DNA of 64,000 nucleotides from Microbacterium capsulatum (GTDB lineage: Bacteria; Actinomycetota; Actinomycetes; Actinomycetales; Microbacteriaceae): positions 1 through 64,000 of the forward strand of contig NZ_JAVFCB010000003.1 in the NCBI RefSeq assembly GCF_030865425.1, given 5' to 3'. Under the pieces are notes generated by a model. The model ran no database searches. It saw only the letters and a program-made list of their open reading frames with translations, and had not been told where the DNA came from. Of the stretch, positions 26,370 to 34,308 are shown one piece after another (within the stretch, counting starts at the first letter, position 1; every line of letters begins with the position of its first letter). The position numbers and the translations under genes are program-made.

Positions 26370-27392
26370 TCAGCGCTGCGGCGCGGCGGTGCTCTCCCGG
26401 ATCGTGAGCGCGGGCGTCGTGCCGCGCCGGGCGGGCAGCGGCTCGGCGGCGTCGATCCGCTCCAGCAGGAACGCCGCGGCCTGCTCGCCGAGGGCGAAGG
26501 TGTCACGGGTGAGGCAGGTGATCGAGGGGTGCACGAGCCCCGTCACGACCGAATCGTCGAACGAGGCGATCGACAGCGCCGCCGGCACGGCGACACCCAT
26601 CTCCTGCGCGACGCGGAGCCCCGCGATCGCCATCACGTCGTTGTCGTAGACGATCGCACTCGGACGGTCGGTGCGGCTCAGCAGCGTGCGAGTGGCGGCG
26701 GTGGCCGCGGCCGGCGAGAAGTCGGTGACGAGGGTCTCGCCCGCCACGTCGCGGCGGGAGAGCGCGGCGAGCACCTCGGCGCGGATCCGGGTGTGCTGGA
26801 ACTCGGCGGGCCCGGAGACGTAGGCGATCTCGCGGTGGCCGAGCGCGGCGAGGTAGTCGAACAGGGCGTGCGCGGCGGCCTCGTCGTCGAGCCAGATCGC
26901 GGGCGGATCGCCGGCCGAGTCGCCGCTGCCGATCACGACGGCCGGCAGCGGGAGCGCGGGCAGCAGGGCGAGGCGGGGATCGTCGTCGCGCGGGTCGATC
27001 ACGATCACGCCGTCGACCTGGTTCGCGCTGCGCCAGCGCCGGTAGGTCGCCATCTCCTCCTCGATCGAGGAGACCACCACGAGCTGCAGTGCGATGCCGT
27101 GCTGGGCGAGGGCGGACTGCACGCCCGCGATGAGATCGGTGAAGAACGCCTCGGTGCCGAGGGTGCGGGCGGGGCGGTTGACCGCGAAGCCGACCACGCC
27201 GGCGCGGGATCCGACCAGCGCCCGGGCCGCCGAGCTGGGTTGCCACTGGTGTGCCTCGGCGATGTCGAGGATCCGCTGCCGGGTCTGCTCGCTGACGCCG
27301 GGCCGCCCGTTCAGGGCGAACGAGACCGCGCCGGGCGAGACGCCGGCGAGGCGCGCGATATCGGCGATGGTGGTGCGCTTCGCCTGTGACAT
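26370..27392 (-). CDS. LacI-family transcriptional regulator
   Basis: A 340-residue sugar-responsive repressor. The N-terminal helix-turn-helix is TIADIARLAGVSPGAVSFALNGRPGVSEQTRQRI, followed by the hinge helix PSSAARALVG. A periplasmic-binding-protein-like effector domain begins about residue 62 (AGVVGFAVNRP). It diverges from the GH38 gene. A palindrome of the type this family binds lies between them at 27413-27430, with a similar site before the transporter and sulfatase genes, so it probably controls both. TACGGT six bases before the ATG indicates a leaderless transcript. Confidence 0.92.
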   Translation of the reverse strand: MSQAKRTTIADIARLAGVSPGAVSFALNGRPGVSEQTRQRILDIAEAHQWQPSSAARALVGSRAGVVGFAVNRPARTLGTEAFFTDLIAGVQSALAQHGIALQLVVVSSIEEEMATYRRWRSANQVDGVIVIDPRDDDPRLALLPALPLPAVVIGSGDSAGDPPAIWLDDEAAAHALFDYLAALGHREIAYVSGPAEFQHTRIRAEVLAALSRRDVAGETLVTDFSPAAATAATRTLLSRTDRPSAIVYDNDVMAIAGLRVAQEMGVAVPAALSIASFDDSVVTGLVHPSITCLTRDTFALGEQAAAFLLERIDAAEPLPARRGTTPALTIRESTAAPQR

Positions 27393-27398
27393 AGACTC

Positions 27399-27404
27399 AC
27401 CGTA
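27399..27404 (-). promoter_or_regulatory. -10 box of leaderless lacI promoter
   Basis: On the minus strand TACGGT ends six bases before the lacI ATG. The operator at 27413-27430 lies just upstream, where repressor would block polymerase. Confidence 0.55.
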
Positions 27405-27412
27405 CTATCTCG

Positions 27413-27430
27413 TACTAGATCGTTTTAGTA
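27413..27430. promoter_or_regulatory. LacI-family operator between lacI and the GH38 gene
   Basis: Read on the minus strand the site is TACTAAAACGATCTAGTA, an 18-bp palindrome with a central CG and 7 of 9 matching half-site positions. This is the standard LacI/GalR operator layout. TACTAAAACG recurs at 20618-20627. An additional half-site-like CGTACTA lies beside it. Confidence 0.7.
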
Positions 27431-27489
27431 ATCTCTGCCCGTGTCATCCCTGCGGGCTCCCCTTATCCTGGCATCGCGAAGGAGCGCCC

Positions 27490-30400
27490 GTGCACGAAGA
27501 GACCTCACTCACCGTCGGCCGGGTGAAGCGCGTGCTCACCGAGCGCGTGCGCCCCGCGATCCATTCCGCGCGGATCCCGCTCTCCATCGCCGTCCACGCG
27601 CTGCCCGGCGAGCCGATCCCGGCCGCCGAGGGCCTCGCCCTCGAGTACGCGCCGTTCCACGCCGGCGAGCAGTGGGGACCGGCGTGGGGCACGACCTGGT
27701 TCCGGATCCGCGGCACCGTGCCCGCGGAATGGGCCGGCCGCCGCGTCGAGGCCCTGATCGACCTCGGTTTCGACGTCAACATGACCGGCTTCCAGTGCGA
27801 GGCCCTGGCGTACCGCCCCGACGGGACGCCGGTGAAGAGCCTCAACCCGCGCAACCAGTGGCTGCCGGTGACCGAGCGCGCCGAGGGCGAGGAGGACGTC
27901 GAGCTCTATCTCGAGGGCGCGTCCAACCCGGTCCTGCTCGACTACCACCCCTTCCTGCCGACGCAGGAGGGCGACATCCTCACCTCCTCCCCCGAGCCGC
28001 TGTACCGGGTGCGGCACATGGACCTGGCCGTCTTCGAGCCCGAGGTGTTCGAACTGTCGCTCGACCTCGAGGTGCTCCTCGAGCTGCAGGCCGAGCTGCC
28101 GGAGACCGGCCCGCGGCGCATGCGGATCCTGCAGGCGCTGGACGACGCCCTCGACGTGCTCGACCTGCAGCGCATCGTCGCCACCGCCGGCGATGCCCGC
28201 GCCCGGCTCGCCGACGTGCTCGCCGCGCCGGCCGACGCGAGCGCCCACCGCATCGCCGCGGTCGGCCACGCGCACATCGACTCCGCCTGGCTGTGGCCCG
28301 TGCGCGAGACGATCCGCAAGGTCGCCCGCACCACCTCGTCGATGACCACCCTGCTCGAGGAGCAGCCGCAGTTCCGCTACGGCATGTCCAGCGCGCAGCA
28401 GTACGCGTGGATGAAGGAGCACCGCCCCGAGGTCTACACCCGAATCAATGCCGCGGTCGCCGCGGGCCGGTTCCTTCCGCTCGGCGGCATGTGGGTCGAG
28501 TCCGACACGGTCATGCCGACGGGCGAGTCGCTCGTGCGGCAGTTCTCGTACGGGCAGCGCTTCTTCGAGCAGGAGTTCGGGATCCGCTCGAAGGGCGTCT
28601 GGCTGCCGGACAGCTTCGGCTACTCCCCCGCCCTGCCGCAGCTCATGCGCCGGGCCGGCTTCGAGTGGTTCTTCACGCAGAAGATCTCCTGGAACCAGCG
28701 CAACGTCTTCCCGCACCACACGTTCGACTGGGAGGGCATCGACGGATCCCGGATCTTCACGCACTTCCCGCCGATGGACACCTACAACTCGCAGCTGAGC
28801 GGGATGGAGGTCGCCAAGGCGTCGCGGCAGTTCAAGGAGAACCGCCGGGCGACGATGTCGATCGCGCCGGTCGGCTGGGGCGACGGCGGCGGCGGCACGA
28901 CCCGCGAGATGACGGGCAAGGCCTCGCGGCTCGCGTCGCTGGAGGGATCCGCACAGGTCGAGTGGATCCACCCCGACGAGTTCTTCGACGCCGCGAAGGC
29001 CGAGCTGCCGGATCCGGCCGTCTGGGTCGGCGAGCTCTACCTCGAGCTGCACCGCGGCACGCTCACCAGCCAGCACGCCACGAAGGCCACGCACCGCCGC
29101 GCCGAGCAGGCGCTCATCGAGGCCGAGCTGTGGGCGTCGACAGCGGCCGTGCGCCTCGGCGCGGCCTACCCGCACGACGAGCTGGACGCGCTGTGGCAGC
29201 AGGTGCTGCTGCACGAGTTCCACGACATCCTTCCCGGAACGTCGATCGCCTGGGTGCACCGCGAAGCCGTGGCCGTGCTGTCCCAGGTCGTCGAGGCCGC
29301 CTCCGCGATCGCGTCGGTCGCCCGTGCCGCGCTGGCCGGATCCGGGGATCGCGACATCGTCTTCCGTCCGGTGCACACCCCGGTCGGGGGTGCGGGCGCG
29401 CTCGGCGCCGCCGCCGCGGGGTCGTCGAGCGAGGACGGCGCAGCCGCCGCGGGGTCGTCGAGCGAGGACGGCGCAGCCGACCGAGACGAAACGCGCGTCA
29501 CCCTGACGGACGAGGACGGCGGCTTCCGCCTCACGAACGACCTCGTCACGATCCTCGTCTCCGCCGACGGTCTCATCGTCTCGGCGGTCGACCTCGCCAC
29601 CGGCCGCGAGGCGATCCCGGCGGGGAAACCGGCGAACCTGTTCCAGCTGCACCAGGACTTCCCGAACATGTGGGACGCGTGGGACATCGACGGGTACTAC
29701 CGCAACCGGGTGGACGACCTCGTCGACGTCTCCTCGATCGCCGCGTCGCTCGTCGACGGTCGCGCCGAGGTCGTCGTGGAGCGCTCGTTCTCCCAGTCGC
29801 AGCTGCGGCAGACGATCACGCTCGAGCCCGGATCCCGCACCCTTCTGCTGCGCAACCGGATCGACTGGAACGAGGCCGAGAAGCTGCTCAAGCTCGCGTT
29901 CCCGCTCGACGTGTTCGCCCGGGAGACGGTGGCGGAGACGCAGTTCGGCTTCCAGCGCCGGGTGACCCACGTGAACACGAGCTGGGAAGCGGCGAAGTTC
30001 GAGACCTCGATGCACCGGTTCGTGCTGGCGGCGGAGGACGACGGCTTCGGCGTCGCGCTCGTGAACGACTCGGTCTACGGCTACGACACCGGCCGCGAGT
30101 CCTCGGGCGACGAGGCCACGACGACCGTCCGGTTGTCACTGCTGCGCGCCCCGCGGTTCCCGGATCCGGACACCGACCACGGCGTGCACGAGATCACGGT
30201 CGGCCTCGTGGTCGGCGCCGATGCGGCGATCGCAACCGCCGAGGGCCAGAAGCTGAACGCGCCGGCGACCGTCGTCCGCGGCGACCACGGCGTCGAGCCG
30301 CTCGTCGCGATCGGCGGCGACGGCATCGTGATCTCGGCGGTCAAGCTCGCCGACGACCGCTCGGGCGACGTGATCGTGCGCGTGTACGAGGCGCTCGGCC

Positions 30401-30552
30401 GCCGCGCGACCGGCACCCTGTCGGTCGGGTTCGCGCACGCCGGGATCCGCGAGGTCTCGCTCATCGAGGACGAGCTGGCGGATCCGCGCACCGGCGGCGC
30501 GCTCTCGCTGCGTCCCTTCGAGGTGCGGACGCTGCGGATCGTCCGGGCCTGA
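27490..30552 (+). CDS. GH38 alpha-mannosidase
   Basis: An intracellular alpha-mannosidase of 1020 residues. An N-terminal domain (~250 residues) precedes the catalytic domain beginning AVGHAHIDSAWLWPVRET (zinc ligands His/Asp, about 260). The nucleophile Asp is in VWLPDSFGYSPALP (about 375). The middle helical bundle and C-terminal beta domains follow, for the usual family length. The GTG start at 27490 has AAGGAG seven bases upstream. About residue 640, an 11-residue segment (AAAGSSSEDGA) is duplicated exactly, and this part derives from a dispersed repeat. It diverges from lacI with a shared operator. Confidence 0.94.
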   Translation: MHEETSLTVGRVKRVLTERVRPAIHSARIPLSIAVHALPGEPIPAAEGLALEYAPFHAGEQWGPAWGTTWFRIRGTVPAEWAGRRVEALIDLGFDVNMTGFQCEALAYRPDGTPVKSLNPRNQWLPVTERAEGEEDVELYLEGASNPVLLDYHPFLPTQEGDILTSSPEPLYRVRHMDLAVFEPEVFELSLDLEVLLELQAELPETGPRRMRILQALDDALDVLDLQRIVATAGDARARLADVLAAPADASAHRIAAVGHAHIDSAWLWPVRETIRKVARTTSSMTTLLEEQPQFRYGMSSAQQYAWMKEHRPEVYTRINAAVAAGRFLPLGGMWVESDTVMPTGESLVRQFSYGQRFFEQEFGIRSKGVWLPDSFGYSPALPQLMRRAGFEWFFTQKISWNQRNVFPHHTFDWEGIDGSRIFTHFPPMDTYNSQLSGMEVAKASRQFKENRRATMSIAPVGWGDGGGGTTREMTGKASRLASLEGSAQVEWIHPDEFFDAAKAELPDPAVWVGELYLELHRGTLTSQHATKATHRRAEQALIEAELWASTAAVRLGAAYPHDELDALWQQVLLHEFHDILPGTSIAWVHREAVAVLSQVVEAASAIASVARAALAGSGDRDIVFRPVHTPVGGAGALGAAAAGSSSEDGAAAAGSSSEDGAADRDETRVTLTDEDGGFRLTNDLVTILVSADGLIVSAVDLATGREAIPAGKPANLFQLHQDFPNMWDAWDIDGYYRNRVDDLVDVSSIAASLVDGRAEVVVERSFSQSQLRQTITLEPGSRTLLLRNRIDWNEAEKLLKLAFPLDVFARETVAETQFGFQRRVTHVNTSWEAAKFETSMHRFVLAAEDDGFGVALVNDSVYGYDTGRESSGDEATTTVRLSLLRAPRFPDPDTDHGVHEITVGLVVGADAAIATAEGQKLNAPATVVRGDHGVEPLVAIGGDGIVISAVKLADDRSGDVIVRVYEALGRRATGTLSVGFAHAGIREVSLIEDELADPRTGGALSLRPFEVRTLRIVRA
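29410..29494. repeat. In-frame 33-nt duplication and repeat family 3 fragment in the GH38 gene
   Basis: A 33-nt unit (29410-29442) is repeated exactly at 29443-29475. Each copy contains GTCGTCGAGCGAGGACG, and CCGAGACGAAACGCG follows at 29480-29494. Both are parts of the family 3 palindrome seen at 14246-14335. The frame is kept, and the segment falls in a linker between GH38 domains. Confidence 0.75.
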
Positions 30553-30570
30553 TCTCCGAGGGATCACTCG

Positions 30571-30627
30571 GCTCTTTCGGAAAGCGAAGGAATCCTTCTT
30601 CTTTCACCCACGGATCCCCGAAAGAGC
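30571..30627. other. Structured RNA-like inverted repeat upstream of the 36-aa gene
   Basis: GCTCTTTCGG at 30571-30580 pairs exactly with CCGAAAGAGC at 30618-30627, and an inner GAAGG (30586-30590) pairs with CCTTC (30594-30598). It lies between the GH38 stop and the small gene at 30687. It could be a GH38 terminator, or part of a leader for the small gene. The T-rich inner arm is unusual for this GC-rich DNA. Confidence 0.55.
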
Positions 30628-30686
30628 AGCGGGTCGTGCCTGAGACTGGGAAGCAAGCCCCCCGCCCACGCATCAGGAAGCTCCTC

Positions 30687-30797
30687 ATGGACCGCAACGA
30701 CACGACCGATCTCTTCGACAGCGACGCCACTCTTCACTTCGGCCGCCCGTACTGGTTCGACAAGCACCCCTCGCAGGCCGAGGGCGAGGACTTCTGA
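30687..30797 (+). CDS. Small acidic protein, 36 residues
   Basis: The frame encodes MDRNDTTDLFDSDATL followed by HFGRPYWFDKHPSQAEGEDF. It is strongly acidic with an aromatic patch (FGRPYWFDKHP), no membrane segment and no cysteines. AGGAAG lies nine bases before the ATG, and a perfect 17-bp terminator follows 20 nt after the stop. The leader is structured (30571-30627). I do not recognise it. The ordered signals around it argue for a real transcribed small gene rather than chance. Confidence 0.55.
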   Translation: MDRNDTTDLFDSDATLHFGRPYWFDKHPSQAEGEDF

Positions 30798-30817
30798 GCG
30801 AGACCCCCATACGGCAT

Positions 30818-30857
30818 CCGCGCCCCTCCTGATCCACGTCGATCAGGAGGGGCGCGG
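30818..30857 (+). terminator. Strong hairpin terminator
   Basis: A perfect 17-bp stem (arms 30818-30834 and 30841-30857, arm CCGCGCCCCTCCTGATC) with a 6-nt loop, 20 nt after the small gene. No long T-tract follows, as is common in high-GC actinobacteria. Confidence 0.8.
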
Positions 30858-30912
30858 CGTTAAGGGGGGTCGGCATTAGGGGTGCGGGCGCTCAGCGGAG
30901 TCACCCACCCCC

Positions 30913-30973
30913 GCTCACTGGTCGCGAATCGTCGCCAAACCCCGCAAATGAGGGCGTGTCGCGACCAGCGAGC
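30913..30973. repeat. Palindromic repeat, family 2, second copy
   Basis: CTGGTCGCGA at 30918-30927 pairs with TCGCGACCAG at 30959-30968. The right half GGGCGTGTCGCGACCAGCGA matches the element at 7730-7792. It lies between the terminator and the luxS stop. Confidence 0.65.
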
Positions 30974-31012
30974 AGAGGTGGAGGAGGGGATCCGCGTGGC
31001 GGAAGGCGAAAC

Positions 31013-31486
31013 TCAGGCCAGGATGCGCGTGAACGCGTCGCGGCTGATGCCGCGTTCGACGATCAGCGCCGCCCACTCCCGGGCGCTGTGCAGGCTGTGG
31101 TCGCGGTAGTTGCCGCACTCCACGGCGGAGACGCCGGGCACATCGCTCCACTCGGCCTTCTCGGCGATGAAGCGCAGGCTGTCGGTGATCGCGTCGACGA
31201 GCACGGACACCTCGGGGCGGCCCCACATGATGAGGTGGAAGCCGGTGCGGCAGCCGAACGGCGAGATGTCGATGACGCCGTCGACGCGGTCGCGCAGCAG
31301 CGACGCGAGCAGGTGCTCGATCGTGTGCAGGCCGGCGGTGGGGATCTCGCCCTCGTTCGGCTGCACGAGGCGCACGTCGAAGTTCGAGATCTCGTCGCCG
31401 CGCGGGCCCTTCTCGACGCCGATCAGGCGCACATAGGGCGCCTTCACGGCGGTGTGATCCAGGGTGAAGCTCTCGACCTCGGCCAT
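31013..31486 (-). CDS. luxS: S-ribosylhomocysteine lyase
   Basis: A 157-residue iron enzyme that splits S-ribosylhomocysteine into homocysteine and the AI-2 precursor DPD, recycling the product of methylation reactions. The metal-binding motif [13 protein letters not shown] (HxxEH) lies near residue 54-58. The catalytic cysteine is in [12 protein letters not shown] (about 84), and the last metal histidine region is in [17 protein letters not shown]. Length and motifs are complete. AAGGAG precedes the ATG. It stands alone, without a neighbouring pfs (nucleosidase) gene. Confidence 0.95.
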   Translation of the reverse strand: MAEVESFTLDHTAVKAPYVRLIGVEKGPRGDEISNFDVRLVQPNEGEIPTAGLHTIEHLLASLLRDRVDGVIDISPFGCRTGFHLIMWGRPEVSVLVDAITDSLRFIAEKAEWSDVPGVSAVECGNYRDHSLHSAREWAALIVERGISRDAFTRILA

Positions 31487-31620
31487 GACGGATCTCCTTC
31501 GGGTGGCGTTGCGGGGATGCCGGGCCAGGATCCGGCCCGGATCCGAGGCTACTCGGCGCTCCCCCGGCGGTGGGCCTCCCGACGCAACACGATGACGGAT
31601 CCGGATCCACTCGCGCGGCA

Positions 31621-31743
31621 GAGATGGATTTCGCCGCCGGCCACGGCCTCTGAGCAGTGGAATCCATCTCCGGTGCCACGGCGGCGACGCCCGGAGATGG
31701 ATTTCGCCGGCCCCGCTGCGCTGGAGGGAGCGGAATCCATCTC
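31621..31743. repeat. Paired 50-nt hairpin array C (2 units)
   Basis: Units 31621-31670 and 31694-31743, offset 73 nt. Arms are GAGATGGATTTCGCCG and GAATCCATCTC. The 288-nt gap between luxS and the epoxide hydrolase gene (both minus strand) is mostly this array. The outer edges CAGAGATGG and CCATCTCTG match each other, as do the inner edges. Confidence 0.85.
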
Positions 31744-31774
31744 TGCCGGATCGCCTCCCCGGCCCCGTCGGGGC

Positions 31775-32917
31775 TCAGCCCTCGCGGAGCCCGGCGAAGA
31801 AGGCGCGGATGTCGCCGGCGAGCACATCGGGTCGCTCGAGGGCGGCGAAGTGACCGCCCTCGTCGAAGCGGCTCCAGTGCACGATGTCGTCGTTGTCGCG
31901 CTCGGCGAAGACGCGGATCGTCTGGAAGTCGTCCTTGAAGACGGAGACGCCGGTGGGCGCGTGATTGACCCGCGGCTCCGCCGGGGCCTGCGCGTTCTCG
32001 AAGTAGCTGCGGCTCATGCCGGCGGCGGCGTTCGCGAACCAGTTCACGCTGACCTCGAGCAGGATCTTCTCGAGCGGCACGAGCGAGGTGCCGTTGCCGA
32101 AGCTGTTGAACAGCTCGCTGTAGGCGAGCAGTCCGATCGGGGAGTCGCTGAGGCCGACCGCCACGGTCTGCGGGCGTGAGGCGTTCATCGTGTTGTAGCC
32201 GCCGACCGACTGGAACCACTGCATGTGCTCGAGTCCGGCGTAGTCGGCCGGCTCGAGGCGCTCGAACTCGCTCGGGTCGCCCGAGGGGAACGAGAACAGC
32301 TGCAGCACGTGCAGGCCGAGGAAGCCCTCCGGGTTCAGCAGGCCGAGCTCGCGGGCGACCATCGCGCCGTTGTCGGAGCCGTGCACGCCGTAGGAGCCGT
32401 AGCCGAGGCCGCGCATGAGCCGGTCGTAGGCCCGGGCGACGCGGGGCATGGTCCACCCCGCCTCGGTCACCGGCTGGGAGAAGCCGTAGCCGGGGGCGTC
32501 GGGGATGACGACGTCGAAGGCGTCCTCGGCGCGACCGCCGTGCGCGACCGGGTCGACGAGGCGGTCGATGACGTCGAGGTAGTCGACCGAGGATCCGGGG
32601 TAGGTGTGTGCGAGCAGCAGCGGCGTCGCGCCCTCGTGGCGGGAGCGGACGTGGATGAAGTGGATGTCCTGCCCGTCGATCTCGGCGACGAAGTGCGGGT
32701 ACGCGTTGATCCGGTCCTCGGCCGCGCGCCAGTCGAACGCGCGCCAGGCCTCGATCGCCTCGCGCAGGTAGTCGTTCGGGGTGCCTGTGGTCCAGTCGTC
32801 GGCCGGCGCCGGCTGCGGCAGGCGGGTGCGGGCGAGGCGGTCCTGCAGGTCGGCGAGCTCGGCGTCGCTGACCGAGACGGTGAACGGGCGTGTGGCGAGT
32901 GCTGCGGTGGTGTTCAT
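31775..32917 (-). CDS. Epoxide hydrolase-like alpha/beta hydrolase
   Basis: A 380-residue enzyme with the N-terminal epoxide-hydrolase lid domain (DAELADLQDRLARTRLPQP, residues ~15-35) and an alpha/beta-hydrolase core. LLLAHTYPGSSVDYLDVI holds the HGxP-like oxyanion region. The nucleophile Asp is in YGVHGSDNGAMVARELG. The catalytic His is in EGGHFAALERPD near the end. Substrate unknown, possibly xenobiotic epoxides. The ATG at 32917 is chosen over a GTG nine bases upstream. A TACCGT box lies seven bases before it. It diverges from the WYL regulator across an inverted-repeat operator. Confidence 0.87.
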   Translation of the reverse strand: MNTTAALATRPFTVSVSDAELADLQDRLARTRLPQPAPADDWTTGTPNDYLREAIEAWRAFDWRAAEDRINAYPHFVAEIDGQDIHFIHVRSRHEGATPLLLAHTYPGSSVDYLDVIDRLVDPVAHGGRAEDAFDVVIPDAPGYGFSQPVTEAGWTMPRVARAYDRLMRGLGYGSYGVHGSDNGAMVARELGLLNPEGFLGLHVLQLFSFPSGDPSEFERLEPADYAGLEHMQWFQSVGGYNTMNASRPQTVAVGLSDSPIGLLAYSELFNSFGNGTSLVPLEKILLEVSVNWFANAAAGMSRSYFENAQAPAEPRVNHAPTGVSVFKDDFQTIRVFAERDNDDIVHWSRFDEGGHFAALERPDVLAGDIRAFFAGLREG

Positions 32918-32936
32918 GTGTTCCACGGTAGGAGGC

Positions 32937-32961
32937 CATTAGGCTGGATTCGTTCCTAATG
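32937..32961. promoter_or_regulatory. Inverted-repeat operator between epoxide hydrolase and WYL regulator
   Basis: CATTAGG (32937-32943) and CCTAATG (32955-32961) form a perfect 7-bp inverted repeat with centres 18 bp apart, inside the 66-nt divergent region. The WYL-type regulator next to it is the likely binder. Confidence 0.65.
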
Positions 32962-32983
32962 AGTGAACTTCTTCGAGGATCCG

Positions 32984-33940
32984 ATGGCCAGTCCCTCCGC
33001 CCGCCTGCTCACCCTGCTCTCCCTCCTGCAGACGGGCTCCGGTCGCACCGGCGCCGAACTCGCCGCCCGGCTCGAGGTGAGCCCGCGGACCGTGCGCGCC
33101 GACATCGAGCGGCTCCGCGATCTGGGCTACCCGGTGGACGCCGTGCGCGGATCCGTCGGCGGATACCGGCTCGGATCCGGCGGCCAGCTGCCGCCGCTGC
33201 TGCTCGACGACGAGGAGGCGGTCGCGGTGACGGTCGGCCTGCAGATGGCCGCCGGGGTGACCGGGATCGAGGAGTCCGGGTCGCGTGCCCTCGCGAAGAT
33301 CGAGCAGGTGCTGCCGTCGCATCTGCGCCCGCTCGTCGACGCGCTCGGCTCGACGATCGACCGGGGCGAGGAGAACATCGGCACCGACGCCCCGGACCCC
33401 GAGGTGGATCCGGCGGTGCTGGCCGCCGTAGCCGCCGCGATCCGCGATGCGGAGTGGCTGCGCTTCGACTACCAGGACGGTCCCGTGCTCGTCGAGCCGT
33501 ACCGCCTGCTCAGCTGGCAGCGGCGCTGGCACCTCGTCGCGCGGGATCCCGTCGACGGGGAGTGGGGCACCTACCGGGTGGACTGGATGTCGCTGCGCAT
33601 GCCGACCCGCCGCCGGTTCGATCCGCAGCCCTTGCCCGGCGGCGACTACACGGCGTTCGCGATGCGCACGATCGCGGCGAGCGGCTGGGCCGTGCACGCC
33701 CGGCTGCGGATCGACGCGCCGGCCCAGGCCGTGCTGGACCGGATCAACCCGACCGTGGGTGTCGTCGAGCCGATCGACGCCGAGCACAGCGTGCTCGTGA
33801 CCGGCGCCGACAGCCTCGACACCGTGGCCGCCTACATCGGCATGCTGATGATGGACTTCACGGTCGAGTCCCCGCCCGAGCTGATCCCCCGGCTCCGGCT
33901 GCTCTCCGAGAGGTACGCCCGCGCGGTCGCCGGATCCTGA
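32984..33940 (+). CDS. WYL-domain transcriptional regulator (YafY type)
   Basis: A 318-residue regulator. The N-terminal winged helix (LLTLLSLLQTGSGRTGAELAARLEVSPRTVRADIERL) is of the HTH-11/DeoR kind. SVGGYRLGSGGQLPPLLLDDEEAVAV is the linker typical of YafY-like proteins. A WYL ligand-binding domain follows from about residue 150 (EWLRFDYQDG, PYRLLSWQRRWHLVARD). The ATG at 32984 is preferred over a GTG at 32963 because GAGG lies seven bases upstream and the GTG would sit against the operator. It probably controls the divergent epoxide hydrolase gene. Confidence 0.87.
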   Translation: MASPSARLLTLLSLLQTGSGRTGAELAARLEVSPRTVRADIERLRDLGYPVDAVRGSVGGYRLGSGGQLPPLLLDDEEAVAVTVGLQMAAGVTGIEESGSRALAKIEQVLPSHLRPLVDALGSTIDRGEENIGTDAPDPEVDPAVLAAVAAAIRDAEWLRFDYQDGPVLVEPYRLLSWQRRWHLVARDPVDGEWGTYRVDWMSLRMPTRRRFDPQPLPGGDYTAFAMRTIAASGWAVHARLRIDAPAQAVLDRINPTVGVVEPIDAEHSVLVTGADSLDTVAAYIGMLMMDFTVESPPELIPRLRLLSERYARAVAGS

Positions 33941-34072
33941 GCCGCGTCGCGTCTCCGCGCCGCGAGTCGACGGATCGGCGGGGCTCCGGGGCTCCGGGCC
34001 GGGGGGGCTCCGGGCCGGCGGGGCGGCGGGACTCCGGGCTGGCGGGGCTCCGGGCCGGCGGGCCGCGCGCGG

Positions 34073-34195
34073 GAGATGGAATTCGCTGCTCCGACCTGTC
34101 GCGGCGCAGCGTTTTCCATCTCCGCCCAAGAGAGCCCTGGGCTCAGAGATGGAAATCGCTGCCGCGCGACCGGCGGGAGCAGCGGAATCCATCTC
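34073..34195. repeat. Paired 50-nt hairpin array D (2 units)
   Basis: Units 34073-34122 and 34146-34195, offset 73 nt, in the 368-nt gap between convergent WYL and serine hydrolase genes. Left arms GAGATGGAATTCGCTGC and GAGATGGAAATCGCTGC, right arms CAGCGTTTTCCATCTC and CAGCGGAATCCATCTC. The rest of the gap holds Gly/Ala-type GC-rich tandem repeats before (33977-34070) and after it (34211-34281). Confidence 0.85.
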
Positions 34196-34210
34196 CGACC
34201 GAAGGGGGCG

Positions 34211-34281
34211 AAGGATCCGGCCGGCGGGCGAAGGATCCTGCCAGCGGCGAAGGATCCGGCCAGCGGGCGAAGGATCCGGCC
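34211..34281. repeat. ~20-nt tandem repeat beside array D
   Basis: Four imperfect copies of AAGGATCCGGCCAGCGGGCG start at 34211, 34231, 34250 and 34270. They sit between the hairpin array and the 3' end of the serine hydrolase gene and show no coding signal. Confidence 0.7.
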
Positions 34282-34308
34282 GCAGGCCCAGGTCCCGGCC
34301 GCGTCGGA

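Noticed and set aside
32918..32926. GTG start for the epoxide hydrolase
   Set aside because: The ATG nine bases later fits the family N-terminus and leaves room for the -10 box.
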